Assembly (NCBI GenBank): GCA_007258455.2
Contig: VDFB02254908.1
Span: forward strand, 59,333-123,332
DNA length: 64,000 bases
Direction of reading: 5' to 3'
From: Sequoia sempervirens
Taxonomy: Eukaryota; Streptophyta; Pinopsida; Cupressales; Cupressaceae
Part shown: positions 46,499-58,279 of the stretch, in pieces
Position numbering within the stretch: the stretch's first letter is position 1
How the letters are laid out: each line of letters begins with the position of its first letter
Notes under the pieces: model-generated
Told to the model about the DNA's origin: nothing
What the model saw: only the letters and a program-made list of their open reading frames with translations
Databases searched by the model: none
Program-made: the position numbers and the translations under genes

Positions 46499-47950
46499 CA
46501 CTGGTGACAATTTATGTTAGTATAATATCATACTAAAAAATAATTTAAGAAACGTTAGCCATAAGAAAGAAAAGTTAGAATCAATTATACCCGATGGCAT
46601 AGAGCCTCGATGGAGATATCAAAAGAAATCGATTTCAAATTAATTTAAATGATAGATCACATAAATAAATTAAAAGCAAAGATCAATGAAACATAGTCTA
46701 CAATGAGTGCCAATAAACAACCAATTACTGATATTCATTTATATAACATATAGACATTCAGTCTACAAGAAGATAACTAGTGAGCCAATGGTATGTATTC
46801 ACTAATCTATTACAAAGCACTTTCCTTTTTGAAAGTTTTAATATGGGACAAAAATCCAATATAGAAGCCCTAATTTTTACAACTTTTATACTTCACTTTA
46901 CAAAAACACAAACTTCCGTAAAGAAAAACCCTAATACTATAACCACTGATACAAAACAACACCCATAGTGGGAAATAAGGCTTATCTATAATCTTCAAAT
47001 GGCTCTACCGGCGAATGCTAATATGGCGTTGGCCTCTCGACCGCTACAAAAAGAGGGTGGAGAGGACACTAACACTAAGAGTCCTCAAAAGCATGAAAGG
47101 CAGATACCCACTGAAATTCTGCAACAGGAACGAGATAATAAAACTGCTTCAGAAAGTCAAAGTTCGTGGGGGAGTGGTTCACCCTCACCCAGATGGGTCA
47201 ATGCCAAAACCCCTCCAAAATAGCAAGAAATCTTATGGGTCAAAGATGACACCACAACCTTTGGCATCTGCTGGCACAGTAATGCTCCAATGACCAGAGA
47301 AAACCCTCAAGGCGGTTATCAGTAATCAACACATAGGCCACCAACTAACTCTTTCTAGAATAGACGAAGATGGGTGGATCTATATCAAACAGACGATGCT
47401 CTTTAGCCATAAAAAATACTGAAACAAAGAAGCAAACGATATGGCACCCGAATAGCAATAAAACCTTTCTCAGAAGGGACTAAATAAAAGGATGGCCGAA
47501 GAATAACCATAACACAAATATCTAAAAACCCACACATGCTGAGGACCACAGAAAATAACTGTCTAGACACACTAGTATCATGAGCATGAGGCCTCATATC
47601 AGCGTATGCAAAAATCATGAAAATGAAAGACAAGAACTACATAAAAGTGGTGATAGAAAAACATAATGGTTGATGGGATAGGCAATGTCACATCCGGTAG
47701 AGCTAGCCAATGAAACTAAAACCCTAGACAAGTGGAAGCAGGGTAAATCAAATCTAAGTTGGGCCCCTTACACAATAATCAAATCGATATGCCTTAATGC
47801 TAACTGTTATGGAGCCACAAATCGATATTCCTTAATGCTAACTGTTATGGAACCACAATAATCAAATCGATATGCCTTAATGCTAGCTGTTAACATAAAG
47901 AAAAAATCGAAAATCAATTCCCACGTGTCTTCCCTATGTCTTCGGCATTA
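46499..47950 (+). repeat. ORF-block repeat, copy 2 (best preserved)
   Basis: It is collinear with 37,680-39,165 and 59,990-61,310. It contains the ORF at 46,999-47,223 and, further on, a CATGAGCATGAGGCCTCATA segment and the ATCGATATGCCTTAATGCTA short repeats (47,780-47,890). Confidence 0.75.
46999..47223 (+). CDS. Short ORF of unknown function inside the duplicated block
   Basis: It is 74 residues, MALPANANMALASRPLQKEG to WVNAKTPPK-stop, hydrophilic and rich in K, E, S and T, with SSWGSGSPSPRW near the end. No domain is recognised. Paralogous frames at 38,182 and 60,452 start at the same ATG but carry stops. Upstream is a leader-like AAACCCTAATACTATAACCA stretch. It could be the start of a LINE-type ORF1, a first exon, or chance. 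Being open in only one of three copies weakens the case for a live gene. Confidence 0.35.
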   Translation: MALPANANMALASRPLQKEGGEDTNTKSPQKHERQIPTEILQQERDNKTASESQSSWGSGSPSPRWVNAKTPPK

Positions 47951-48222
47951 TGGTAACGGCTTACCCACTATTTATAATTATTTAATTTACTCCACAACCT
48001 TTTTTTGTGTCATTCTTATCCTTTCTCTTTATCTATGTTATTCATATTCCATCACATCTCAATTAATTTCCACCCTTGATAAGGTTTTATTACCTTTGAA
48101 TATCCACCATCCATCCCTAACTAAACCTTATTTTTTCCCTAACCCTATTTCATTCCTTCACAAGCAATCTTATCCACTGATCTTCATCATTTGATCTTGA
48201 CCCTTCATTCAAATTTGGTTTT

Positions 48223-48231
48223 CTATAAAAG
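48223..48231 (+). promoter_or_regulatory. TATA box, HMGB pseudogene copy 2
   Basis: CTATAAAAG lies about 80 bp before the ATG at 48,304. It is equivalent to the box at 39,543. Confidence 0.5.
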
Positions 48232-48409
48232 TGACCTGTCGCTTTGACTTCAACCCTAACTAGCTAGAGACAACCATAACTACTATCTTTGATATAAAAC
48301 AAAATGGATAAGAGTAATGACCTCGATTCAATCATGGCATAGAGATTGTTGGTAATATTATTTTATCATTTTATATTTCTATGTTCATTTGTGCTTCATT
48401 GTTGAGATT

Positions 48410-48830
48410 TTTTTATTACAACCCTATTCTATAGAATGAAATCCTTGTTGAGATTTTTTGTCATTACAATTGTACTATAAAATGGAATGGCTTATTAAAT
48501 TCATAATGGAAAATAGAAAAGTACTCTTTTGTTTTAGCTCAATTTTTTTTTCAAATACCCATTGTTGTAAAATATATGCAAATGACTTGTAATAGCCTAT
48601 TCAATTCATAATGAAAAATATAAAGTACTCTTTTATTTTAGATCGATTTTATTTTTCAAATACCCATAATTGTAAAGTATATGCAGATGACAAGTAGGAG
48701 ATTTTTGTAATTTTTGTCTAATTGCAATAGATGGAAAATATAAAAGTACTCTTTTATTTTAGCTCAATTTTTTTTTCAAATACTTATAGTTGTAAAATAT
48801 ATGTCACATAGAAGATTCTTGTAAGTTAGT
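48410..48830 (+). repeat. Intronic minisatellite, about 3 units (copy 2)
   Basis: The unit family is that of 39,760-40,780. Units open near 48,490, 48,596 and 48,727. The lower unit number accounts for most of the 0.5 kb offset shift between the duplicated segments. Confidence 0.8.
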
Positions 48831-50925
48831 TCATTGTTGTTCAAAATTTCTTTCATATTATTCTAGTAATATATCTACATATAATATATTTAGACAAGAA
48901 GTATTCACCTAAGTTAATATTTAATATATTATAGGAAAAAATGACTAAACTTCATCTAAGTTGTAATAATGGAAATGAAATGTGATCAATAGTTTAAAAT
49001 AATAAGTTTGATTGGTTTGTTATCATATAATTATTAAAATTTTGAGGAAATAAATTGAATATATTTAAATTTGATCAATTTAATATATTTTACTTTTAAC
49101 CTCATCAACACTTTAATATCATGTTCTCGTAATAATTATATTCTGAAATGTCAAACATTAATTAACATCATCGAATCACCAGATTTATGGTTCAATTGAC
49201 CCTGCAGAAAGAAGCACATACTCATTTGCTTCTCATGTTTAATATTCACAAAAACCCATCATATGGACTGTAGAAGATATAATTGTGCATGGTGCGTCCA
49301 CATTCAAAAATTTATATTGTGTAACTGGTATATCTGCAATTTAGTTAAACCCTGTAATTTTATTTTTGAAAGATTAATATAGCTATAAGGAGAAAGAAAT
49401 TTGAAATGTTTATATTTCTTGATTTTATGATGGTGAAACAGCAATGGACTGAACTGTTTAGATGCTATATTTTCTCAAACCGGTTCAGAGCTATTACTTG
49501 GTAATTTGGCAATTGGATTTTGATCAGAATTTAAAGCTTATAGTTGAGACTTGCTCTATCATTAAAAATAGGAAATGGAAAGAGATCACTTTGGTGTTCA
49601 ACTTTCCTCCGACAATTACGAGTGCCTCGTTTGTTTTACTAAAGGATTTTTTTAACTGCTTCACAAGTATGTGCAGGTTTACTTCTTTCAGCAGAAGGGT
49701 CCTCTGGTGCCATCACCAGGTATCTAGATAAAACTATATTTAATTGTTAATTCAAACTGTACAATGTTCACATTAAGATTGTGTTTTTCTCACATAATTG
49801 TATACTTTCTGTTGTATAAGCAGTTTCACTCCCTTCGGTACCTCCAGCTTCCCATTCGCTGTCAGAGACAGAATACACACATTCACCTTCGGAGGGTCCT
49901 GTAGTAGATATGAAAAAGCAGAAGATTGATTCTGCCCAAGTACTTGGAGGTCCTTACTTGTTACCAATATTTTAAATAATTCACTGATTAGGGACTGACC
50001 TTTGTATTACTACTGTAAACATTTGTACATATTAATAAATTTAATCAGAAATACAAATTTGATGCAGTTGACCCAACATCATCTATTGGAAGTGTTGTTA
50101 CTGGCTGTATTGATGGAAAATTTGAGCATGGTTACCAAGTCAATGTGACAGTTGGGACAGAGAAAATGAGGGGTGTTTTGTACCATGTTCCTCCTTCCAG
50201 CACTGTACCACAGCATGCAACTGTATCTCCTTTTATGAATAGCATGGGTAATGAGCTCAAAGCCTCTGTCACGGAACATCAGATTGAACTTAAGCGGAAA
50301 AAGAAGCTAATGACCAGGAAGGATCCCAATGCACCAAGGCAGAACAGAACTGGCTATGAGGATGAAAAACTTGTATGTAAATGACAAAATTAGTGTTTTA
50401 CTTATAACCATATATACAGAATGTTTATATTGAGTTTATTTTAATTTGTTTTTTATGGAAGCCTTATCAAGAGCGTGGTATACAAGAAAAAGAGATGTGA
50501 ATACTTGCGACTTTTTTTGTTGCAAAGAAGCAACAGATTTTGTCCATATTTAACAAGTGCTGCCTATAGACTCAGCTTTGATTATCAAATTTGTCAATTA
50601 AATATTTAATGCAATCTGTGGCTCCATGAGCAAGTATTATTCCTGACTGTTGAAGAATTTGTTTTGTTCCAGGTTTGATTATTAATTTACACGGTTAGCT
50701 TTCCTCCTTTTTAGTGCAACCCTTATTTTTCAGAAGTATTATCTTTGAACAAGCGTACTTTTCATACGAAAAAATAATTGTTTGCAAGGTGATTTGTAAT
50801 TGATTCTGAAAATAATAAGTTAAACCAAAGATTTGGTATTTTATATTTTGTTTAGTAATATAGGATAGAATGGACTCCACCTATATTGGACTTCACTGAC
50901 TTTATTGTTTAGCTTAGACTTCATA

Positions 50926-51996
50926 TATTGCAAGAAAGAATTAGGAGGCCCTTTCCAGAAACTTCTATTTATTTAGCTCTTTTTCCCTGAACTGTCACTC
51001 TTTTTTGGTATTCAATGGTATTCGAGTGTTAATATTTTCTGCGTTACAAGTGAATGACATATAAGAACGTTGCATTTACAGTATGAGTTTGGCCCATGGT
51101 GCTAATTAATATAAAGAAATATTATAAAATCCAACCGAGTAAATGCATCCAATATATTTATGGAAGACTTATAAAAGTAACCATGCAGCCTTAGTTTCTA
51201 GGCAACCATGTAAACCATTTAATGACAATATAACAGAAAGTTATAGTTGATTAAGGGATCACGTTAAAAATCTATACTGGGGCACACTGATAGAGATAAT
51301 GTAGGCTCTCATGGTTTAACCATGGTATAAACTTCTTAAAATTCTGTGTAATGCTATGCTGTTTCAAGTTATCTGAATTGACAGAAAAACTTTGGGGATT
51401 ATTAAATCACTCCAAGTGATAATAATCTAAATTCAGAAATGTATTCATATCGGAGATGACCTACCTAATAGTTGAGCACTCTAATTTTGTGCCTCTCAAA
51501 ATAATGCATGACAATTAAAAGTCACACCTTTTTTACAGTAGCTTACATAATAAGACCTCTTCTTATAATTAATGTTGTAGGTCCACATCATCAAATGATG
51601 CCACTTCAGTATGTTTTTTGTGGAGGTGTTCAAAAAGACCTCAAAAAGGGTCGATCAATAATCATGCATTAATTTATATTTTGTTTGTGTGCTGATGTGA
51701 CATTACATAATTTGCTGCTTTTTAGATTTAAATAATCTATTCCATGCAATTATGAATTATCATGAATTATCAGATCAACACAAAACTTTCAAATCACAAT
51801 TACTAATACTCTACTATTAAAAATATTTAATTAAATCCATAAATACTATCACATCACATCATTACATGTTCAAGGAACAGTCCTCTCCCCTAATCACTTG
51901 ATACACTTAATTTTTATAAAAAAATTAATGAATATGTAACAGTCATTCTCAAAAACTACAGAATAATTCTTACACTCTAAGTACCATCACAATCGA
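50926..51996. other. No gene seen
   Basis: This is AT-rich unique-looking sequence right of the duplicated segment, with no frame, repeat or element terminus recognised. Confidence 0.4.
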
Positions 51997-52226
51997 TGTT
52001 ACCCAGCTATGTGTACAGTTGGGGTGTACGCATTGTTTGATAATAAACATTGCGTAATCATCATAGTTAACAAAACAATTGTTTACGGGAGACAACAGTT
52101 GCCTGATTCAATTTTATGTTAATATGAACGATCAAGGTGAATTAATTTCTCTGGTGTAAATTCCTGTGTTCTCTATTATATTTTTTCTGTTTGTAATCTC
52201 CAATGCTTTCATTTGGTATCAGAGAG
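51997..52226 (+). repeat. Copia-type LTR end with PBS (plus)
   Basis: TGTTACCCAGC opens a candidate 215 bp LTR ending TTCA at 52,211. TGGTATCAGAGAG (52,214-52,226), a near-canonical initiator tRNA-Met PBS, follows. No gag is recognised downstream, so the element is truncated within a few hundred bases. Confidence 0.7.
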
Positions 52227-52499
52227 TCAAGAGAAACACAAAGGTTCGTTGACATGGTAGGGCTTGGAGAATCCAGTCTGAGGAGCGGATGACTGTATGT
52301 TGTCACTGATTGGTGGTAAATGTGAGCGTTTAGGTGGCATAGACAAAAGGAGTTTTTTGAATGCATTTAATTTTCCTAGCCTCTTTTGCCTGGGAGTATG
52401 AAGACGTGAGGGGAGCTGCTAGAAGAATCATAGTCATCTAACATAAATAAAGCCTGCGTGGGAAACAGAAAAATCAACGTAAAACTTTCTCATTCCAAA

Positions 52500-52952
52500 C
52501 TCTACTGTAGGTGGAAGGACACATTTTTTCGAGGTAATTTATGAAAGCAGAGAGAAGAAAAATACATAAAATATGATGCGAATGCTACAGAAAATAATAA
52601 GATTATTTTTATTTTTATTCATAAAAAAACATTTACAATGTCTCTCTATTTATAGAGGACTTCAAACATACGAGTCTGCAGATATTTATGAGAAAAAAAC
52701 AAAACAAGAGTCTAAAACATAACAGATATGTAAAACATGGAGAAGAGACTGAAGACGTGGGAACAATCCTGACATATATAGGCAATGTGGGAAACAGATT
52801 GAGATGTGGAGAACAGGTGGAGGATGAACCAACAAACTCTAGCAAATAGCTTTAACAACTTGATAGCAAACAAACTATCTTTCAGTTCTGTTTCAACTGA
52901 TTGCAGTTGTGGAAGATGACTATGCACGAGGAGAAATTAAACTATTTCAACA
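52500..52952 (-). repeat. Copia-type 3' LTR (minus)
   Basis: On the minus strand the LTR starts TGTTGAAATAG at 52,952, preceded by a purine-rich AAATTAAGGGTGAG (PPT, plus 52,953-52,966). It has a TATA-like CTCTATAAATAGAG (plus 52,645-52,658). The left boundary is uncertain. The short minus-strand frame to its right ending near 52,960 is probably the tail of pol, but no domain is certain. Confidence 0.6.
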
Positions 52953-53039
52953 CTCACCCTTAATTTCTACCTTTTAACATCTTCAACGTCAATAATTCCC
53001 AAATTCCCTCATAGATGACAGCAATTATCAATTCATATT

Positions 53040-53343
53040 GGTCTACAACATGTGCAGCAGCTTTTCTTGACATATTTGTAATGCCTATTGGGCTCATTAA
53101 ATATTCTAGTTGCATTTCTTGACTTTGTTGTTTTGCATTTAGTATTATGGTTGAGCTATTGGTCATTGTGGTTGTGTGCCATAACTTCTTTGTATTTCTA
53201 GATCTCTATATAATAGATACCCTGCCTCTCGTCTTATCAAGACAATTTGGAGCTTTTGCATATTGTTTATTCTGTAATCAACAGATCACCATTATTTGCC
53301 TTCATCTCACCATTATTTGCCTTCATCTGTTATCAGAACCAGG
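53040..53343 (+). repeat. Copia-type LTR end with PBS (plus), second
   Basis: TGTTATCAGAACCAGG at 53,328-53,343 matches the TGGTATCAGAGCCAGG PBS at 14 of 16 bases. An LTR-like TATA (CTCTATATAATAG, about 53,204-53,216) lies 120 bp upstream, and a 20 bp direct repeat (ACCATTATTTGCCTTCATCT) just before the end. The start of the LTR is not defined. The frame 53,147-53,470 crosses the PBS and is therefore not taken as a gene. Confidence 0.55.
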
Positions 53344-53479
53344 TTCAAGAAAAATCCATTTCCAGAAGAGATCAGATAGCTGCATAAAGGAAGATCGTTG
53401 GAGAGTAGTGGTGATTGAAGATTGCAGACTGCTGGAGAAACTTCCGTGTAAATTTTTTCTTTCTTTTTGATTTCCATGC

Positions 53480-54050
53480 AAAAGTTTAAAAGAGTTCTTT
53501 ATGAATTAAAACTCTACATCCACGTGAGAGTTCATTTCTTAAAAGCTTTGACCTTTTATTTTTAAGCCAAGTCTTAAAACTTTAAAAGGCTATGGTGGAA
53601 ATTAGTTTTATTTTTAAAAAAGGGATCATATAAGAAAAAGGAGTTGTTAAAGCATTATCTCAAATATTTTTTTTGAATATTGAGATTTGTTTTTAAATCA
53701 TAACAAGGAGGTTATATGAGAAAGTGATATATTAAGGAATAAGATTTTTTCTTTAAAGGATTATCAAAGTGTTCCTTCTATGTAAATTGAATATTATATA
53801 ATTAAGTTCATTTTTTCGTAATCTTCAAAAATCAATATAATATAAAAAATCGTTTCGTGTGTGGGTCCTATTTGAAAGGAGAGAGAATATCCATTTGCAG
53901 AGATCTCTCTAGGTTTTTTGTGTTGAGCCGCACATTACTCTTATGGAAAATATGGAAGGAAATGTTATGTCTAACATGCTAATTCCTGTATTTGAAGGAT
54001 GTTAGTTTTAGGATCAGATTTACAATAGACAAAAAAACCTAACCACAAAT
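53480..54050. other. No gene seen
   Basis: This is AT-rich sequence with poly-T and poly-A runs and no recognisable element ends. Confidence 0.4.
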
Positions 54051-54054
54051 ATAT

Positions 54055-54138
54055 CACTTATATATTGAAAGAAGAAGAAGCAATTTGCTTTATAGTCACT
54101 TATATATTGAAAGAAGAAGAAGCAATTTGCTTTACAGT
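54055..54138. repeat. Perfect-like tandem duplication, 2 x 42 bp
   Basis: Each unit has CACTTATATATTGAAAGAAG followed by AAGAAGCAATTTGCTTTA; the two differ at one base near the end. Confidence 0.9.
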
Positions 54139-54584
54139 TGGGCCAACACTAGGCCGATCAAATGCAATGAATATAGCACCCCTCTTAGATGCAAGATATA
54201 CACAATATTGATGAATTCTCCTTGATATAGATCTACTCTTAGCAAATGATGGTCAGCTATAGATATCCTTGATATCGATCTACCTTAAACAACAATATAA
54301 TCTTTTGTAGTTGTACGAATTCTTTGATAGCATGCAAGTGACTTCAAAATAATAATAATGATATAATGTAAGAGCAACACCTATATATACAACAAGAGAT
54401 GGTGTTTCAACTTGAGTCTGGTCAGCCTCAAGTAGTGTGTCTCATTAGTTAGGCGTCGATTCACCAAAGTCAGCCTCTAGAAAATATTTTGAATTTATAT
54501 AAGGGAGAAAGAGATCTCTCACCGCTACTTACATCAACACTCCCTCTTAGCTAAGGAGATATCTTTCTAGATATCCATTTCATG

Positions 54585-54970
54585 GAGTCTCTCAACATGA
54601 CATCCACAATGGCTACACCCATTTGTGGAAAGTAGTTCATCACAGAGTCTCTCAACATGATGTCATCATGGAGTCTCTCAACACGACGTCCACCATGACT
54701 ACTCCCATGTGTGGAAAGAAACACACGTACAAGTGTCCATCACAGAGTCTCTCAACATGACATCCACCATGGCTACTCCCATGTGTGGAAAGAAACACAT
54801 GTACAAGTGTCCATCACGGAGTCTCTCAACGTGATGTCATTATGGAGTCTCTCAACATGGCATCCACCATGGCTACTCCCATGTGTAGAAAAACACAAGT
54901 ACAAAGGGTTCATCACGGAGTCTCTCAACATGATGTCATCATGGAGTCTCTCAACATGACATCTCATGTC
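54585..54970. repeat. Higher-order minisatellite of GAGTCTCTCAACA units
   Basis: GAGTCTCTCAACATGA-type strings recur at least eight times. Short units of 26 bp (ending GATGTCATCATG) alternate with longer ones of about 74 bp (containing CCACCATGGCTACTCCCATG and GTGGAAAGAAACACA). They form a compound repeat of about 100 bp. Overlapping open frames on both strands (82-85 aa) are products of the repeat. Confidence 0.9.
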
Positions 54971-56420
54971 AGTCTCAGAGATGAACAAGGGACCACACCT
55001 CATACTTCTCCATCTCAAAGAAATATACACTAAGAAGGGCTTTCACCTCATACTTCTTTGTCATAGAGAAATTGTGAGACCCACGAGTGATAGTTGATAC
55101 TATGCTATTTTATTATTTTTGATAGATAGTGTGATTTGTGTATTGACCATTCACATTGTGTTTTGATGTAGACTGATGTTGTATGATGCTATTCATGTTA
55201 TGATGTTTTGACATTAGACCTTGGATCTGATTTCATACTGTGATGATGTGATCATTAGACCTCATATTGGATATTATTTATGATTGTGGATGCTTTAATA
55301 GAATTAATGAAATTATGAATTTTGAATTATTGTTACTGTATAAAAGAAAATGAATAAATATCATTAGGAAGATTTAATGATGATGAATTTATGTGACTAT
55401 TATAACTATGAATTGATTTTCTAATGTGACTTAATTGTGATGGAAATTGTATGATGTGAATATATATGTTTTAGTGGCTTTGACTATATGATTTTATTGG
55501 ATATATTAATGTGTGAAATTGATTGTGTAGGTACAAATTCCATGGCCAATGGAATTGGATGCTAACTATAGTCCATAGAGACTATAATCTTATTGTGTTG
55601 TAAATTTTGTAAAGTGGTTTGAGACTTGAGTGTGATTTCTTTTATTATATAGTTTTCTTTTATGTTTTAAGTTGTATTTTATGTTAAAAGTTATATTTGA
55701 GGGTATGTTGGGAGTTTTATGTTTTAATTAAGTTAAAAGGGTTGAAAAAAAATTATTTAATGTTTTTTCTATATTTTTTAAACCCCTAGGGCATTAAACT
55801 AAGGGGTAGGCACTTAATTCAGGTTATATCTCGAACTAAAATAAAGACATAATCTCTCAAAAAGGCCTAGATATAAGGGTGATGAATTTGGATGTGAAAT
55901 GTGTGGTAAATGGATCAATTTTATCAAGATCCTCATTTATCTTTAGTGCTTTAAAGCAAGAGTGGTTTTGGAAACAAATTTTTGAGAACTTCTATTTATC
56001 TCTTTCTTTATTGATTGTTGAGGGGTTGGTTTTCTTGGGAAATTGAGAAATTTTTTTTTGTTTTGGTTTTTAGAAGAAGTTGTTTTGGGTGAAACAAAGT
56101 CTGGAGGGAAAGCTTGGGCCCTTCCACAATTTTCTTCCTAAAAAGCGTAAGAAAGGCTGGGTATTCTATTGAAGTATTATTGTGTTGTTTATTTATTGTA
56201 TTGGGTTGTATGGGGATGACTCTCTTAGATTTCGAGAGCTTCCCAAGTATGGGGTTGAGAGAGGATGAACCTCCAATAGGGAAAACTCCAACCTTTGAGA
56301 AGGTGGAGATTTTGGGTATGAGTACCCACATTATTGAGTATGGGATTTTTTTGGGTATGAGTTCCCATGTTATTTTGTGGAGTTGGATGGATGGAGAAGT
56401 GGAGAGAAGTTTTGATACTG
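54971..56420. other. No gene recognised
   Basis: The sequence has LTR-like flavour (GTGAGACCCACGAGTGATAG near 55,075) but no PBS, PPT or domain. Long complementary frames at 56,008-56,445 minus and 56,114-56,425 plus overlap on opposite strands and show no motif. Confidence 0.4.
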
Positions 56421-56589
56421 TATAGATCTTTATATAAATATACATGTTTCCCCATTGGGTAGTGATATCTCCTAAGTCTCCCCCTTTTCTTGAATCTTTG
56501 AGATGTATATATCTTTATATAAGTATACATGTTTCCCCATTGGGTAGTGATATCTCCTAAGTGTCCCCCTTTCTTGAATCTTTGAGAAG
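56421..56589. repeat. Tandem duplication, 2 x about 85 bp
   Basis: Both units carry ATCTTTATATAA.TATACAT, GTTTCCCCATTGGGTAGTGA and TATCTCCTAAGT.TCCCCCT, and both end TTGAATCTTTGAGA. Confidence 0.9.
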
Positions 56590-56599
56590 ATTCAATGTG

Positions 56600-58270
56600 C
56601 ATGTGAATCCCTAGGTTTTGGGTGTTTTGTAAGTGTGTGTGTTTAATGTTGTTGCATGTTTGAAAATGTGTGTAACTCAGTTCCTTTGCTTGCCTCCAAG
56701 CTCAGGGGTGACTAGTTTTACAGTCTAAGGTTGGGTGGTGAGCACCCCATTGGCTTCAGAAGAAACTTGTGTTATGTGTAGGTTCTACAAAAAAAAATTT
56801 AAGAGAGTTCCTAGTTTTGAAGAAGTTGCAAAAAGAGCCTATATGTGTTCTATTGTAAAAGTTTTGGTAAACTACCATATTGGACAGATTGTAAAAGTCA
56901 TGTTTGACTGCTATATAAGTTTTGTAAAAATGTTGTAAAATTGTATGTGAAAATTTTGTGGTAGTACATCAATAGTGTAGATGTCCATTTTAACATTTTG
57001 TTTAAAATGGTGGATATAATTACTATGTTTTACATTATTTTAATCTCATTTGCTATAGATGATGAATTATTAGTGTATTGAGAAAAACCGAATAAATAAA
57101 AATTAATGTATGAGAACCAAAAGTATCTTTTATTGCAGACTTGTACATCAAAAATAGCTATAGCAAATCATCTTATACCCATGCATGTGTATAGTTTTTT
57201 ATTTGAATTCCCTTACCATGCTTGCCAGTATTGAAAATAAGGAACATTATTGTAAACACGCAGATTCAAACGAAAAATTATTGTAAAAAAATAAATCTCC
57301 TGATTAGAAACACCCGGTGCCCAGCCTCATCTTGCAATAGAAACCTACAATAAACCAAAAAAAAAAAAAGCACAGAGCAATGCTAACCTACAATAAACCA
57401 AAAATAAAATAGAAAGCAAGGAATAAGTAATTTCTGTTGGAAAATACAGAGTTGTGCTCTCCAATCTTCACCCATAGCCACCGCCTCAAACCCTCTTATA
57501 TTTGTTTTTGTTTTGTTGAATCAAAGCAAGAAAAGAAGAGTACATAAAGCAACGGAGATTACGGCAGTTTTTACGGATGCACAATAAAACATGTTAAAGA
57601 GTAAATTGAGATATAGCCTCGCCAAAATACAAAAAAATCTACCTCAGTTAATCATGCGTATCTAGACTTAAAAGCTCTTTTATTATTAAAATGATGGGAG
57701 AATCGATTCCTCTTCCCCCTGAAAAGAAGGGGGGGCATATAGAAATTTAATATGACTAAGTTAAAAGTACTATTAACTTTATTTTAGAGGATAGGATTTT
57801 GCGAGTTAGGCTTTAAGTAAATTATATTAGAATGAATGAACATATGATGTGTTTGTATATTATATATTGATTTTTAATTATTATTTGTTTAACTATTGGT
57901 TTTATCATTTTTATGTGTAGGAAAAAAAATAATATAATAACTATTCAAAAAAGGGGTCAATAAAGCACGTTTTTCTTATTTGTTCTTTTTTTTTAAAATA
58001 AAAATATGATAAAAGATTTATATAATATAAATATATGTATATAAATATATGCAGAATAGTCCAAATAATACAATAATAATTGACAAAAAAGTGCATAACT
58101 TCAACAATATAGGCTGAGCTAAAGAATAAAAACATCAAAAACTACATAAGGTCAAGGATTTTTTCTCGTTGCCAACATATCCACTCAATGCAAACCATAG
58201 ATACAAAGCCACGAAAAATTTCTACACATATATACATATATATACATATTAAAATATACGTAACATAGCC
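56600..58270. other. No gene seen
   Basis: This is AT-rich sequence. There is a small direct repeat of CTACAATAAACCAAAAA at 57,345-57,405. No coding signal was found. Confidence 0.4.
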
Positions 58271-58279
58271 TAAGGCAGA

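Larger units (their letters stand above)
48223..50500 (+). pseudogene. ARID-HMG (HMGB) pseudogene, copy 2
   Basis: TATA at 48,223; ATG 48,304 with the same early TAG (48,340). ARID exon to 49,719: a base lost in the GGATTTTTTTAACTGC stretch shifts the frame relative to copy 3. Exon B 49,824-49,949, 27 bp longer than in copy 1 (encodes an ETEYTHSPS-like insert). Exon C 50,068-50,372 is intact (GYQVNVTVGTEKMRGVLYHV, then RTGYEDEKL) with the same HMG-core loss. Exon D 50,462-50,500 ends prematurely (QEKEM-stop) after small deletions, and about 200 bp after it are missing. Confidence 0.85.
43650..50925. repeat. Segmental duplication, unit 2
   Basis: It is the partner of 34,826-42,945, in the same order and orientation. 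It is shorter because of a contracted intronic minisatellite, a missing piece around 47,970 and a deletion in the last HMGB exon region. Confidence 0.9.

Noticed and set aside
46900..46935. AAACCCTAA-like string (plant telomere motif)
   Set aside because: It is a single isolated occurrence, repeated only because the segment is duplicated; there is no array.
50695..50880. Minus frame in the HMGB 3' flank
   Set aside because: It is not conserved in the paralogous flank at 42,600-42,900.
53147..53470. 107-codon plus frame
   Set aside because: It reads across an LTR TATA region and the primer binding site at 53,328-53,343, so it is not a gene.
54711..55033. Overlapping 82-85 residue frames on both strands
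   Set aside because: They are products of the GAGTCTCTCAACA repeat; both strands are open in several frames and no protein motif is present.
56008..56445. 145-codon minus frame and 103-codon plus frame
   Set aside because: They overlap on opposite strands without motif, start context or paralog; a chance open frame is more likely.
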